Shown here piece after piece: positions 34,696-42,761 of a DNA stretch of 64,000 nucleotides (within the stretch, counting starts at the first letter, position 1; each line of letters begins with the position of its first letter). This DNA comes from Amycolatopsis antarctica. GTDB taxonomy: Bacteria; Actinomycetota; Actinomycetes; Mycobacteriales; Pseudonocardiaceae. The notes below the pieces were generated by a model. The model did not search any database. It had not been told where the DNA came from and worked only from the letters and a program-made list of their open reading frames with translations. Both the position numbers and the translations under genes were made by a program. The stretch is from contig NZ_NKYE01000001.1 in assembly GCF_002262875.1 (NCBI RefSeq), positions 496,001 through 560,000 on the forward strand, given 5' to 3'.

Positions 34696-35857
34696 GTACC
34701 GCGCGCTGCCGGTCGCCGTACCGGTGGTGGCGCTGCTGGTGCTCGGCACGATCGCCTGGGCCGCGGCCTGGCGGATCGGCGCGGACAGTGCCGTCTACCG
34801 CGCGGGCGCGCTGACCCTGCTGCGCGGCGAACCCCTCTACGACCTGGAGCCACTGGCCACGCTGCCCGACTGGGTGCGGCTGCCGTTCACCTACCCGCCG
34901 GCCGCGGCTCTGCTGTTCGTGCCGCTGGCGGCGGTGCCCGAGGGGCTGGCCTGGGGAGTGCTCGGTGCGGTGTCGGTGCTGGCGCTCGCGGTGACGATCC
35001 GCGTCTGCGCGCGTGACTCGTGCCGCTGGTCGCGCTGGGGCGTGGTGGCCGCGCTGACGGTCGCGGCGCTCGCCCTGGAACCGGTGTGGAAAACGCTGTT
35101 CCTCGGTCAGATCAATCTGATTCTGATGGCGTTGGTCGTGGTGGATGTGCTGGTGGTGTGTGCGCCGGGGCGGTCGTCGCGGTGGGGTGGGGTGTTGGTG
35201 GGTGTGGCGGCGGCGGTGAAGTTGACGCCGTTGATTTTCGTGGCGCATCTGTTGTTCACGGGCCGGTGGCGGGATGCGTTGCGGGGGTTGGGGACGTTCG
35301 TTGCCTTGCAGGGCCTGATGTTCGCGCTCATCCCCGGCGACGTGGCGAAGTACTGGACCCAGGCGGTGTCCGACCCGGAGCGGGTCGGTTCGGTGCACTG
35401 GATCTTCAACCAGTCGCTCAACGGCCTGCTCGCCAGGCTCTCCGGCGGCGCTTCCTGGGCGGGACCGGCCGCGATCGGGATCGGTGCCGCGTTGGCCGTG
35501 CCCGCGGTGTGGCTGGTGGTGCGGCTGTACCGGCGGGGCGAGGCGCTCCCCGCACTGCTGGTCACCGCCGCGTACGGGCTGCTGCTCTCGCCGGTCTCCT
35601 GGTCGCACCACTGGGTGTGGGCGGTGCCGCTGGCGGTGTGGCTGCTGGGGCTCGGCCGCTATCGGCTCGCCGTGGCCGTGACGGCGTTCTTCCTGATCGC
35701 GGTGATCATGTTCGTGCCCAACGGCGCGGAGGCCGAGTTCGACTGGGGGCCGATCGCGTTCACCCTCGGCAATGCCTACGTGCTCGCCGCGGCCGGCGTG
35801 CTGCTCGCCGCCGCCGTCCGGGAACGCCTCCGCCTGTCTGCCGGCGCTCCCCGCTAG
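34670..35857 (+). CDS. GT87-type polyprenol-linked mannosyltransferase (copy 2)
   Basis: A 395-residue paralogue of the preceding gene, about ten membrane helices, with WRIGADSAVYRAGALTLLRGEPLY at the catalytic loop, FTYPPAAALLF and the shared LGQINLILM block. The GTG start (34670) lies inside the 3' end of copy 1, so expression is probably coupled. It lacks the extra N-terminal 25 residues of copy 1. Mannan or lipomannan-like elongation is plausible; the acceptor is unknown. It is followed after 76 bases by purK. Confidence 0.88.
   Translation: MPTPPLPVRYRALPVAVPVVALLVLGTIAWAAAWRIGADSAVYRAGALTLLRGEPLYDLEPLATLPDWVRLPFTYPPAAALLFVPLAAVPEGLAWGVLGAVSVLALAVTIRVCARDSCRWSRWGVVAALTVAALALEPVWKTLFLGQINLILMALVVVDVLVVCAPGRSSRWGGVLVGVAAAVKLTPLIFVAHLLFTGRWRDALRGLGTFVALQGLMFALIPGDVAKYWTQAVSDPERVGSVHWIFNQSLNGLLARLSGGASWAGPAAIGIGAALAVPAVWLVVRLYRRGEALPALLVTAAYGLLLSPVSWSHHWVWAVPLAVWLLGLGRYRLAVAVTAFFLIAVIMFVPNGAEAEFDWGPIAFTLGNAYVLAAAGVLLAAAVRERLRLSAGAPR
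35099..35324. repeat. Shared block, copy 2 (gene conversion tract)
   Basis: Counterpart of 33874-34099 in the second GT87 gene, offset by 1225 bp. 225 of 226 positions are identical, far above the similarity of the rest of the two genes, and the atypical codon choice is shared. Confidence 0.9.
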
Positions 35858-35918
35858 GAGGGCGAGTGGTGCAGGTCTCGCCGGGCCGACCCTCGACGGC
35901 GTCGCCGCCGGCCCCGAT

Positions 35919-35933
35919 TACGCTCTGACCACT
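35919..35933 (+). promoter_or_regulatory. Candidate -10 hexamer for a near-leaderless purK transcript
   Basis: TACGCT (35919-35924) fits TANNNT and lies nine bases before the purK ATG. There is no Shine-Dalgarno sequence in CTGACCACT between them, so the message would have a leader of at most about three bases. Confidence 0.4.
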
Positions 35934-37118
35934 ATGGATACTCGTACCGGGCTCCCCGTCGTCGGCATGGTCGGTGGCGGCCAGCTCGCCAGGATGACGC
36001 ACCAGGCGGCCATTTCCCTCGGTCAGTCGTTGCGCGTGCTGGCCGCGGGTGAGAACGAGTCGGCGGGCCTGGTCGCGGGCGAGGTGGTGTACGGCAGGCA
36101 CACCGACCTGGCCGCGTTGCGCTCCTTCGCCACCGGCGTCGACGTACTGACCTTCGACCACGAGCACGTACCGGGCGAGCACCTGCGCGCGCTGGAGGCC
36201 GACGGTGTCCACGTCCGGCCCGGCGCGCACGCCCTGCTGCACGCCCAGGACAAGCTGGTGATGCGGGAGAAACTGGCCGGAATGGGGATTCCCGGGCCAC
36301 CGTTCGCCGCCGCCGGCACGGTGGACGAGGTCGTGACCTTCGGCGCCGAGCACGGCTGGCCGGTGGTGCTGAAGGCGGCTCGCGGCGGTTACGACGGCAA
36401 GGGCGTCTGGATGCTCGACGACGCGGACGCCGCCCGTGCCCAGGTGCCGGCACTTCTCGACGCGGGCACACCGCTGCTCGTCGAGCAGCGCGTCGCGATG
36501 TCGCGGGAGCTGTCGGCACTGGTGGCGCGCTCCCCGTTCGGGCAGGGCGCGGCCTGGCCGGTGGTGGAGACGGTGCAGTCCGGCGGCATCAACACCGAGG
36601 TGCTCGCCCCCGCGCCTGGCCTGGACGAGGACCTGCGCAGGCAGGCCCAGGACATCGCGCTGCGGGTCGCGGCGGAGCTGGGCGTGGTCGGGGTGCTCGC
36701 CGTGGAGCTGTTCGAGACCGGCGACGGGCTGCTGGTCAACGAGCTGGCCATGCGCCCGCACAACTCCGGGCACTGGACCATGGACGGCGCGCGCACCTCG
36801 CAGTTCGAGCAGCACCTGCGGGCCGTGCTCGACTATCCGCTCGGCGCGATCGACCCGCTGGCCCCCGCCTGCGTGATGACGAACGTGCTTGGCGCGCCCG
36901 AACCGCCCGCCATGCGCCCGGACGAGCGGCTGCACCACCTGTTCGCCCGGTACCCCGCGGCGCGCGTCCACCTCTACGGCAAGGGGGAACGGCCGGGGCG
37001 CAAGCTCGGCCACGTCAACCTGCTCGGCGAGGACATGGCGACGCTGCGCGAGCAGGGGCGGCTCGCGGCGCACTGGCTCTCGCACGCCGTCTGGCTCGAC
37101 GGCTACTCGATCCACTGA
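35934..37118 (+). CDS. purK: N5-carboxyaminoimidazole ribonucleotide synthase
   Basis: A 394-residue ATP-grasp enzyme of purine synthesis that joins bicarbonate to aminoimidazole ribonucleotide. VGMVGGGQLARMTHQAA is the N-terminal motif, LKAARGGYDGKGVW the ATP-binding glycine loop, and NELAMRPHNSGHWTMDGA the catalytic C-terminal signature. The length is normal. ATG at 35934 is supported by the family start although no ribosome-binding site is present. purE follows after 39 bases, so the two-step conversion to CAIR is one operon. Confidence 0.95.
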   Translation: MDTRTGLPVVGMVGGGQLARMTHQAAISLGQSLRVLAAGENESAGLVAGEVVYGRHTDLAALRSFATGVDVLTFDHEHVPGEHLRALEADGVHVRPGAHALLHAQDKLVMREKLAGMGIPGPPFAAAGTVDEVVTFGAEHGWPVVLKAARGGYDGKGVWMLDDADAARAQVPALLDAGTPLLVEQRVAMSRELSALVARSPFGQGAAWPVVETVQSGGINTEVLAPAPGLDEDLRRQAQDIALRVAAELGVVGVLAVELFETGDGLLVNELAMRPHNSGHWTMDGARTSQFEQHLRAVLDYPLGAIDPLAPACVMTNVLGAPEPPAMRPDERLHHLFARYPAARVHLYGKGERPGRKLGHVNLLGEDMATLREQGRLAAHWLSHAVWLDGYSIH

Positions 37119-37157
37119 CGGATCCACTGGTCAACGGGAATCTGAGGAAGGAACGCG

Positions 37158-37661
37158 ATGACGGATCGGCCGCGGGTCGGCGTGATCATGGGCAGCGACT
37201 CGGACTGGCCGGTGCTGGAGGCCGCGGGCACGGCGCTGGACGAGTTCGCGGTGCCGTACGAGGTGGGCGTCTACTCGGCGCACCGCACACCGCAGCGGAT
37301 GCTCGACTACGCGACGTCCGCGGCGGGCCGGGGCATCCGCGTCATCATCGCCGGGGCGGGTGGCGCCGCGCACCTGCCGGGCATGGTCGCCTCGGCGACG
37401 GTGCTGCCGGTGATCGGCGTGCCGGTGCCGTTGAAGTACCTGGACGGGCTCGACTCGCTGCTGTCGATCGTGCAGATGCCGGCCGGGGTTCCGGTGGCCA
37501 CGGTGTCCGTCGGCGGTGCGCGCAACGCGGGCCTGCTCGCGGTGCGCGTGCTGGCCGCCTCGGATCCGGAGCTGGCGGACCGGATGTCGCGGTTCCAGGC
37601 CGAACTGGAGCAGCTCGTGCTGGGTAAGGACGCCGCACTGCGGGAGCGGACCGGCCACTGA
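37158..37661 (+). CDS. purE: N5-carboxyaminoimidazole ribonucleotide mutase
   Basis: A 167-residue class I PurE that shifts the carboxyl group of N5-CAIR to carbon 4. [18 protein letters not shown] is the nucleotide-binding start, [13 protein letters not shown] the catalytic histidine region, and [12 protein letters not shown] the active-site loop. The octamer-forming C-terminus is intact. GGAAGGA precedes the ATG by about six bases. It follows purK, with fadE25 next, exactly as in mycobacteria. Confidence 0.96.
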   Translation: MTDRPRVGVIMGSDSDWPVLEAAGTALDEFAVPYEVGVYSAHRTPQRMLDYATSAAGRGIRVIIAGAGGAAHLPGMVASATVLPVIGVPVPLKYLDGLDSLLSIVQMPAGVPVATVSVGGARNAGLLAVRVLAASDPELADRMSRFQAELEQLVLGKDAALRERTGH

Positions 37662-37776
37662 GGCGGGCGTGGCACCGATGCGGGCACCCGGTGCGGGCAA
37701 GGACACACCGACACCGGAGTGAACGGGCGCTAACATGGCGGTTCGACCGTGACGTGGCGCGAGAAAGGTGATGCAC

Positions 37777-38937
37777 GTGAGTGACGCCGGGCTGTACCAG
37801 CTTGCCGAGGAGCACGAGGGGCTGCGGGCAGCCGTGCGCGCGCTCGCGGAGAAGGAGATCGCACCGTTCGCCGCCGAGGTCGACGAGCAGGAGCGGTACC
37901 CGGCCGAGGCGTTGAAGGCTCTGGTCAAGGCCGGTTTTCACGCGGTGCACATCCCGGAGGAGTACGAAGGCCAGGGCGCCGACGCCATCGCGGCGTGCGT
38001 GGTGATCGAGGAGGTCGCCAGGGTCGACGCCTCCGCCTCACTCATCCCGGCCGTGAACAAGCTCGGTACCCAGCCGATCATCCTGTCCGGTGGCGACGCG
38101 GTGAAGAAGCTGGTGCTGCCCTCGATCGCGTCCGGGGACGCCTCCGCCTCCTACGCGCTGTCCGAGCGCGAGGCGGGCAGCGACACCGCGTCGATGCGCA
38201 CCCGGGCGAAGCTCGACGGGGACCACTGGGTGCTCAACGGCACCAAGTGCTGGATCACCAACGCCGGTGAGTCCTCCTGGTACACGGTCATGGCCGTCAG
38301 CGATCCGAACGCGGAGAAGAAGGCCAACGGCATCTCGGCGTTCGCCGTACACGCCGACGACGACGGATTCTCCGTCGGGCCCAAGGAACGCAAGCTCGGC
38401 ATCAAGGGTTCGCCGACGCGCGAGATCTACTTCGAGAACTGCACCATTCCCGCCGACCGCATCATCGGTGAGCCCGGCACCGGCCTGAAGACGGCGCTGA
38501 AGACGCTCGACCACACCCGCCCCACCATCGGCGCGCAGGCGCTCGGCATCGCGCAGGGCGCGCTGGACGCGTCGATCGGGTACGTCAAGGAGCGCAAGCA
38601 GTTCGGCAAGACCATCGGCGAGTTCCAGGGCGTGCAGTTCATGCTCGCCGACATGGGCACGAAGATCGAGGCGGCCCGGCACCTGGTGTACGCCTCGGCG
38701 GCGGCCTCGGAGCGCGGCGACAAGCGCGCGGGCTTCATCGCCTCGGCGGCGAAGTCGTACGCCTCCGACATCGCCATGGAGGTCACCACCGACGCCGTGC
38801 AGCTCTTCGGCGGCGCAGGCTACACCCGCGACTTCCCGGTCGAGCGGATGATGCGCGACGCCAAGATCACCCAGATCTACGAGGGCACCAACCAGATCCA
38901 GCGCATGGTGATGGCCCGCGCTCTGCTCAAGGGGTAG
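37777..38937 (+). CDS. fadE25: Acyl-CoA dehydrogenase, with its 3' end rebuilt by an integrated element
   Basis: A 386-residue FAD-dependent dehydrogenase introducing a trans-2 double bond into acyl-CoA. ALSEREAGSD is the FAD signature, NGTKCWITNAGES the second flavin contact, DAVQLFGGAGYTRDFPVERM the C-terminal signature, and the catalytic glutamate lies in QIYEGTNQIQR. It aligns throughout with mycobacterial FadE25 (Rv3274c). GTG at 37777 is eight bases after GAAAGG; a closer ATG at 37771 is only two bases away. The last codons (38868 onward) duplicate the attachment site: MARALLKG then TAG comes from the element, the displaced native end being at 45345-45414. Confidence 0.95.
   Translation: MSDAGLYQLAEEHEGLRAAVRALAEKEIAPFAAEVDEQERYPAEALKALVKAGFHAVHIPEEYEGQGADAIAACVVIEEVARVDASASLIPAVNKLGTQPIILSGGDAVKKLVLPSIASGDASASYALSEREAGSDTASMRTRAKLDGDHWVLNGTKCWITNAGESSWYTVMAVSDPNAEKKANGISAFAVHADDDGFSVGPKERKLGIKGSPTREIYFENCTIPADRIIGEPGTGLKTALKTLDHTRPTIGAQALGIAQGALDASIGYVKERKQFGKTIGEFQGVQFMLADMGTKIEAARHLVYASAAASERGDKRAGFIASAAKSYASDIAMEVTTDAVQLFGGAGYTRDFPVERMMRDAKITQIYEGTNQIQRMVMARALLKG
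38868..38915 (+). repeat. attL, 48-bp direct repeat in the fadE25 3' end
   Basis: The 48 bases beginning CACCCAGATCTACGAGGGCA are identical to 45345-45392. They encode YEGTNQIQRMVM of FadE25. Beyond 38915 the two copies differ only by synonymous changes for seven codons. The integrase remnant begins about 120 bp away, the usual arrangement. Confidence 0.9.
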
Positions 38938-39033
38938 CTTTCCGCAGGTTACCGCGTTCTGAGGTTCGCTTCACGCTTACTCCTTCGGTTTGCTGGCGTT
39001 GATCGTTACGGCCGCTGTTCCGTCCATGTTCCG

Positions 39034-39444
39034 TCAACCGACGGCGCGAGGCCGGAACAAGCGGGCGTCCATCGCGTGACGGGCACGGTCGTACGAGTCG
39101 GGCATGAGGTGCGAGTACACCTTCAGCGTGAAGGCGGCGTCCTGGTGTCCGAGGAAGACCGACAGATCCTTGACCGACACACCATCGGCGAGCATCACCG
39201 ACGCGTAGAAGTGCCGGAGCTGGTGTGTGCCCTCCTTGCGCGTCGTCACGTAGCGGCGCCGGCCGCGGGAGTCCGCGACCGGTTCCGGGATGACCTTCGC
39301 TGCGACGAGCGACGGCTTCCACACGGTCTCGGAGTACGCTCGCGCCTTGAGATGCCCGCCGTCGCGCCATCGGAACAGGAGTCGGTGCGTGCGCAGCTCG
39401 CCGTCGGGTTTCTCCCATGGCAGCACACACCCAGCACCCCGCAC
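39034..39444 (-). pseudogene. Tyrosine integrase, C-terminal remnant
   Basis: The frame encodes 136 residues of the catalytic domain end: GTHQLRHFYASVML (H74 and R77), LSVFLGHQDAAFTLKVYSHL with H100 and the nucleophile Y110. The N-terminal core-binding domain and the first catalytic arginine are missing, and no start codon lies upstream before the frame runs into a gene on the other strand. A full protein would be about 380-400 residues. The remnant adjoins attL, where the int gene of such elements belongs, so the deletion at about 39,420-39,445 probably immobilised the element. Confidence 0.85.
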
Positions 39445-39662
39445 CGGTGAGCGTCTGGCAGCGCTACCGCAAGGCGTTCGCCGCCCTGATCGGCGCCGCC
39501 ACCCCGGCCGGCCTCGTCGGCGTCCTGGCCCTCGTCGGCGTCGACATCACCCCCGAGCTCGCGGCATGGCTGATCGGCATCGGCGCCGCCATCATCGCCC
39601 CGGTCGCTGTAGCGGGTGCGCCCGCCAACCTCGGCCCGCACGAAACGGCCACTGATCGGTAG
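39417..39662 (+). CDS. Phage holin-like small membrane protein
   Basis: An 81-residue protein with two hydrophobic segments, FAALIGAATPAGLVGVLALVG and LAAWLIGIGAAIIAPVAVAG, and the tail GAPANLGPHETATDR, a pattern seen in small putative holin proteins of actinophages. Its ATG overlaps the integrase remnant by 28 bases, and no good ribosome-binding site precedes it (GTG at 39447 is another choice). It may itself be truncated at the deletion joint. Function inferred from topology only. Confidence 0.5.
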   Translation: MAAHTQHPAPVSVWQRYRKAFAALIGAATPAGLVGVLALVGVDITPELAAWLIGIGAAIIAPVAVAGAPANLGPHETATDR

Positions 39663-39673
39663 AGCTCGTCGAT

Positions 39674-39721
39674 GTAGATGTCGGGCCCGCCCTCCAATTG
39701 GAGGGCGGGCCCGACATCTAC
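39674..39721. terminator. Perfect 48-bp palindrome, bidirectional terminator
   Basis: The 24-base half site at 39674-39697 is perfectly complementary to 39698-39721, centred on CCAATTGG. It lies between two convergent stop codons (39662 on plus, 39730 on minus), so it can fold as a terminator hairpin for both strands. No other sequence fills the gap. Confidence 0.82.
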
Positions 39722-39729
39722 GTCAGTAC

Positions 39730-40464
39730 CTACTTCACTCTTGCCATCGCCGCACTGGCCTCATCCAACGCCCACCGCGGGTAACACCCCACCTGCCCAT
39801 ACAACTGATGCTGCGATTGACTCGGGGTGACGCCGTTCTCTCGACATACACGCGTGGCCTCACGACCCAGGCGCTTGACGAACTCCAGCGAGGTGTTGAG
39901 GCCGACGTACTTCGCGTATGCGAGCGCAGCGAACCAGTCGTGTTGGCCCTCGATGCTGTCCAAGCGTGCTTCCGTAACGTCAAGGCGATCCCGCTGCCTC
40001 TCGACCTCCACTTCGATCTGGCCAACGCGCTTGATCGTCTCGATCTGCTGCTGAGCCCACGCCGGCAGCTCGCTGTGCTCGTGCTCAGATACCTCGGCCT
40101 CTCGTGTGCGGACGGCGAAGTATGTCTGTGCCGCTGCGATCTCCGTCTTGCGTGGATCCCCGTTCAGGGCGATGAGGTAACACGCGTGGCGCTCCAGTCG
40201 AAGGTCGCACGCAGGGCGACCCCCGCCGGGCTTTTTGCCGGCGTCGGCAAAAAGCCTGCTCAGGTCTGCGTCGGCGAGAAACGCAGCGGCCTTTGCTCGC
40301 TCGATCGCGTCGGTGAAGCGCCTCCAACTGTCGTACCCGAGCAGCGGCATCAGTTCTCGCGCCAACCAGAATTCGCCGTTGCTATCGACGTGGCGAATGG
40401 TGTCAAAGGGTGATCTTTGGTCCCCACCTTGGCGTACTTGGGGCCGCTTGCTAGGGTTGGTCAT
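39730..40464 (-). CDS. DinD/BRO-N-type phage antirepressor-like protein
   Basis: A 244-residue protein. The N-terminal 100 residues (SPFDTIRHVDSNGEFWLARE, LLGYDSWRRFTDAIERAKAA) resemble the BRO-N or DinD domain, found in phage antirepressors and DNA-damage-inducible protein D, both usually associated with prophage control. A helical coiled segment follows (about 150-190, IKRVGQIEVEVERQRDRLD) and a C-terminal block ending YPRWALDEASAAMARVK. The ATG at 40462-40464 has AGGAGA upstream and sits inside an inverted repeat. DNA-binding or damage-response control is inferred from the family. Confidence 0.8.
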   Translation of the reverse strand: MTNPSKRPQVRQGGDQRSPFDTIRHVDSNGEFWLARELMPLLGYDSWRRFTDAIERAKAAAFLADADLSRLFADAGKKPGGGRPACDLRLERHACYLIALNGDPRKTEIAAAQTYFAVRTREAEVSEHEHSELPAWAQQQIETIKRVGQIEVEVERQRDRLDVTEARLDSIEGQHDWFAALAYAKYVGLNTSLEFVKRLGREATRVCRENGVTPSQSQHQLYGQVGCYPRWALDEASAAMARVK

Positions 40465-40522
40465 ATCGAGATTCTCCTAGTGTTCTCGATCAAGCCCCCA
40501 GACGTTCCCGCGTCGTGGGGGC
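40465..40522. promoter_or_regulatory. Inverted repeat over the antirepressor RBS plus adjoining hairpin
   Basis: ATCGAGA (40465-40471) and TCTCGAT (40484-40490) form a 7-bp inverted repeat bracketing the antirepressor Shine-Dalgarno. Next to it, 40494-40522 folds as GCCCCCA and TGGGGGC arms with an inner GACG/CGTC pair. The first could be an operator or a structure that hides the start region; the second looks like a terminator for a leftward transcript or a decayed rightward one. Confidence 0.45.
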
Positions 40523-41014
40523 TCACTTATGGGTGCCGGGAGAGTCCCTCGCCGGTGTCCAGAGACTACATCTTGGGGTCGACGTTCGCACATGCCCCAA
40601 TATGCTGGCGTGTCCGGTTGCCCGAAGCACACACTCGCCGTGACCTCCCCAACATGGGTTAGAGCGGCTGGTGCCGCCTCGGTGAGCCAGTCACCGGTCA
40701 CCCCGGGCGAGTCGATTCGGCAGTCGGCCGCGGCGAGCCGACGGTACTCGCGGGCGCACCCGCGAACCTTCAGCCGAAGACGGAAGTCCTCGACAGCGAG
40801 TTCCACCCCGACGGTGACGGCGAGGCTCCGCCGCTGGCCCACTGATCGACCGGTGACTACTCCCGCCGGTCACCCTGGCCCCCGCGCTCCCTGTCTCCGG
40901 ATTGGTTGAGTGCGGGGGCTTCTCTCGTGTCCGAGCACCTTCGCGATGTGGCTGCGAGTGCTCGACCGGTCGCGATACGGTATGGCCTATCCGAGATTGT
41001 CGGGAAGGGGGCTT
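40523..41014. other. Decayed stretch with a terminator hairpin
   Basis: About 490 bp without a convincing gene. A plus-strand frame ending at 40843 carries VLAGAPANLQPKTEVLDS, resembling the tail VAVAGAPANLGPHET of the holin-like protein, so a second holin-like gene may have decayed here. Arms GCCCCCGC (40878-40885) and GCGGGGGC (40912-40919), followed by a pyrimidine-rich run, look like its terminator. A TACGGT (TANNNT) hexamer about 35 bp before the gene at 41015 is a possible -10. Confidence 0.45.
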
Positions 41015-41611
41015 ATGGCGGGCCAGGGGGACGAGTACCTGCGATCCGTGCTTGGCGATCTGCCTGCACCATCGGATACGCAGCAGGTGACCGGTGGCGG
41101 GGTGGGGCCAGGCGCTGTTCCGGGTGCTGCTCATGATGTTGAGGCCGAGGTCAAGCGGACCCGGGAAGAGGTGCAAGGCCAGCACGGCCCTTGGTCGACA
41201 AGTGCGACTGACTCCGGGCTGGGTTCCGGAATCAACAAGGTCTTGACCACAGGTGACACAAAGGGCGGCCAGTTCGTCTTCGATGCCGAGCAGATCACGG
41301 CCAAGCTCGCCGAGTGGGAGAAGATCAAGGGCGACATCGACACGAATGTGGCGCGATTGCGGGAGGCCGCACGGTTGTGTGAACCGCCATCGCATGATCC
41401 ACCGGCTGTCGGCCAGGCCGAGGCGACGCGGAGATCGATGCTCGTGGGGGTAGACCATGCCCAGTCGATGGCCGATTACGCGCAAGCGTTCATCGATTCG
41501 CTACGAATGGCCAGGGATGGCTACGTTGCGCGCGAGGAAACGAATACGGACGCAATGGGTAAGACCGGTGTCGAGGAAGACGGCGGCAGCACAGGAATCT
41601 ACGGCGGGTGA
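41015..41611 (+). CDS. WXG/ESX-like helical protein paired with the DUF3558 lipoprotein
   Basis: A 198-residue soluble protein with no signal peptide. The first 75 residues are flexible and Gly/Pro-rich. Residues about 80-175 are helical (FVFDAEQITAKLAEWEKIKG, DIDTNVARLREAARLCEP, then MLVGVDHAQSMADYAQAFID), a profile shared with ESX-type substrates that precede DUF3558 genes in Pseudonocardiaceae. ATG at 41015 follows GAAGGGG. Its stop overlaps the lipoprotein start by four bases. A type VII link is inferred; no secretion genes are in the element. Confidence 0.68.
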   Translation: MAGQGDEYLRSVLGDLPAPSDTQQVTGGGVGPGAVPGAAHDVEAEVKRTREEVQGQHGPWSTSATDSGLGSGINKVLTTGDTKGGQFVFDAEQITAKLAEWEKIKGDIDTNVARLREAARLCEPPSHDPPAVGQAEATRRSMLVGVDHAQSMADYAQAFIDSLRMARDGYVAREETNTDAMGKTGVEEDGGSTGIYGG

Positions 41612-42246
41612 AGGTGAGCAGAGCAGCGATCGTGTTGGTGGGTTCGATCCTCGGCGGGCTCGTGCTCGCCGGGTGCGGATCTACCCCTGGGCAGGCCGTG
41701 TTGCCACCACAGGAGGCCTCTTCGTCGGGCGCGGAGAGCAGCAGCCCTGCCCCAGGTCAGATCACCGGAGATCCGGCACCAAAGGTGGCGACACCACTGG
41801 ACCCGGCCAAGTTTCTGGCGGATCCGTGCGCGGTGCTCACCCCGGAGCAGTTGCAGCGCTTCGTGATTACGAAACCACCTCGGCCGAAGGGTGTGAGTGG
41901 TTCCGGCAACCCGGGTTGTCAGTGGACAGCCGGGCGGGACTACGAAGACGCGACGATCGGTATCAACTTCGACCAGTCGACCGGCGACGGTCTCCAACGC
42001 CTCTACGACCTGGACGCGTCCGGCCAGTGGAAGGACGGCTACTTCGAGCCCATGGAACTTGGCGGGTATCCTGCGGCGTTCGTCTCGATCGATGACGCCC
42101 GTCCAACCGGCGACTGTGACCTGGCAGTGGCGATAACGGATCAACTGGTATTCGTCGCAGGCGTGATCGGCCGTCCGGGTACAGATGGGTGCAAGGCCGC
42201 CCTGAACACCGCTGAGGCGTACCTGGAGACGATCAAGGCCGGTTGA
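41608..42246 (+). CDS. DUF3558 lipoprotein
   Basis: A 212-residue lipoprotein: a short basic start, hydrophobic SILGGLVLAGCGS with the lipobox cysteine, a Ser/Pro linker and a DUF3558 domain (PCAVLTPEQLQRF, GNPGCQWTAG, GCKAALNTAEAYL). Domain cysteines are paired. DUF3558 proteins are envelope lipoproteins of unknown function, abundant in Pseudonocardiaceae. The start GTG overlaps the previous stop (GTGA); GTG at 41614 is another possibility. Its end overlaps the convergent zinc-finger gene by 14 bases. Confidence 0.85.
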   Translation: MKVSRAAIVLVGSILGGLVLAGCGSTPGQAVLPPQEASSSGAESSSPAPGQITGDPAPKVATPLDPAKFLADPCAVLTPEQLQRFVITKPPRPKGVSGSGNPGCQWTAGRDYEDATIGINFDQSTGDGLQRLYDLDASGQWKDGYFEPMELGGYPAAFVSIDDARPTGDCDLAVAITDQLVFVAGVIGRPGTDGCKAALNTAEAYLETIKAG

Positions 42247-42490
42247 CCTCGGACATGTCATGATTCGCGTCGTGGAACTCTCCGCACCTCGTTGCGGTGG
42301 CCATGTTCCGGTAGGTAGTACGGCAGTGCGCGCAGGTGCGCAGTTTGACCAAGATGCCCGGCCATGATCGCCGGTCGTCGTCGGTGGCTCTCGGGTAGGT
42401 GTGCATCGCAGGTGGACGCCTCGCTGCAGGGATCGGCTCTGGCTGCTCGTCCTTGGGAAGCTCCGGCAGGCACTCACTCACCGCAGTCAC
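42233..42490 (-). CDS. Small zinc-binding protein (CxxC...CxxxH type)
   Basis: An 85-residue protein whose C-terminal half is TCAHCRTTYRNMATATRCGEFH, a C-x2-C-x15-C-x3-H zinc-ribbon-like module. The same module occurs in the 72-residue protein at 42758-42976 (CYHCRAVYRTPADATVCEDLH), so the two are paralogues. The N-terminal half is Pro-rich. The GTG start is not backed by a strong ribosome-binding site. No named family recognised; such proteins are frequent in actinomycete mobile elements. Confidence 0.6.
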   Translation of the reverse strand: MTAVSECLPELPKDEQPEPIPAARRPPAMHTYPRATDDDRRSWPGILVKLRTCAHCRTTYRNMATATRCGEFHDANHDMSEVNRP

Positions 42491-42551
42491 TCACTCTCGT
42501 TTGGTGGCCCGGCCGGTGCACCGTCTCGGGGCCAGCACACCGGCCGGGCAG

Positions 42552-42761
42552 TCATCGGCGCCGCTTCTCGGCGATCTCTTCCAGTTCGGCGCCGGCGGCG
42601 GTGATCTCGTCGGCGATCTCGCCGACCACCTTCCGGTACTCGGCGGCGGTGACGGCGCCGCGGATCATGGGGGTGTAGGACTGCGACCTGGTGTACAGCC
42701 GCCACACGACCGTGAGCGCCGGATCAACCGGCAGCGGGCCGAGCCTGTTGGTGGGCGTCAT
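42552..42761 (-). CDS. Small hypothetical helical protein
   Basis: A 69-residue protein (MTPTNRLGPLPVDPALTVVW, then a C-terminal helix KVVGEIADEITAAGAELEEI). ATG at 42759-42761 follows GGGAGGGGG and overlaps the stop of the zinc-finger gene by four bases (ATGA). Family unknown; the acidic coiled helix suggests a protein-binding role. Confidence 0.6.
   Translation of the reverse strand: MTPTNRLGPLPVDPALTVVWRLYTRSQSYTPMIRGAVTAAEYRKVVGEIADEITAAGAELEEIAEKRRR

Noticed and set aside
40477..40842. 121-residue minus-strand frame in the element
   Set aside because: Composition and hairpins suggest decayed DNA; the more plausible remnant is on the plus strand.
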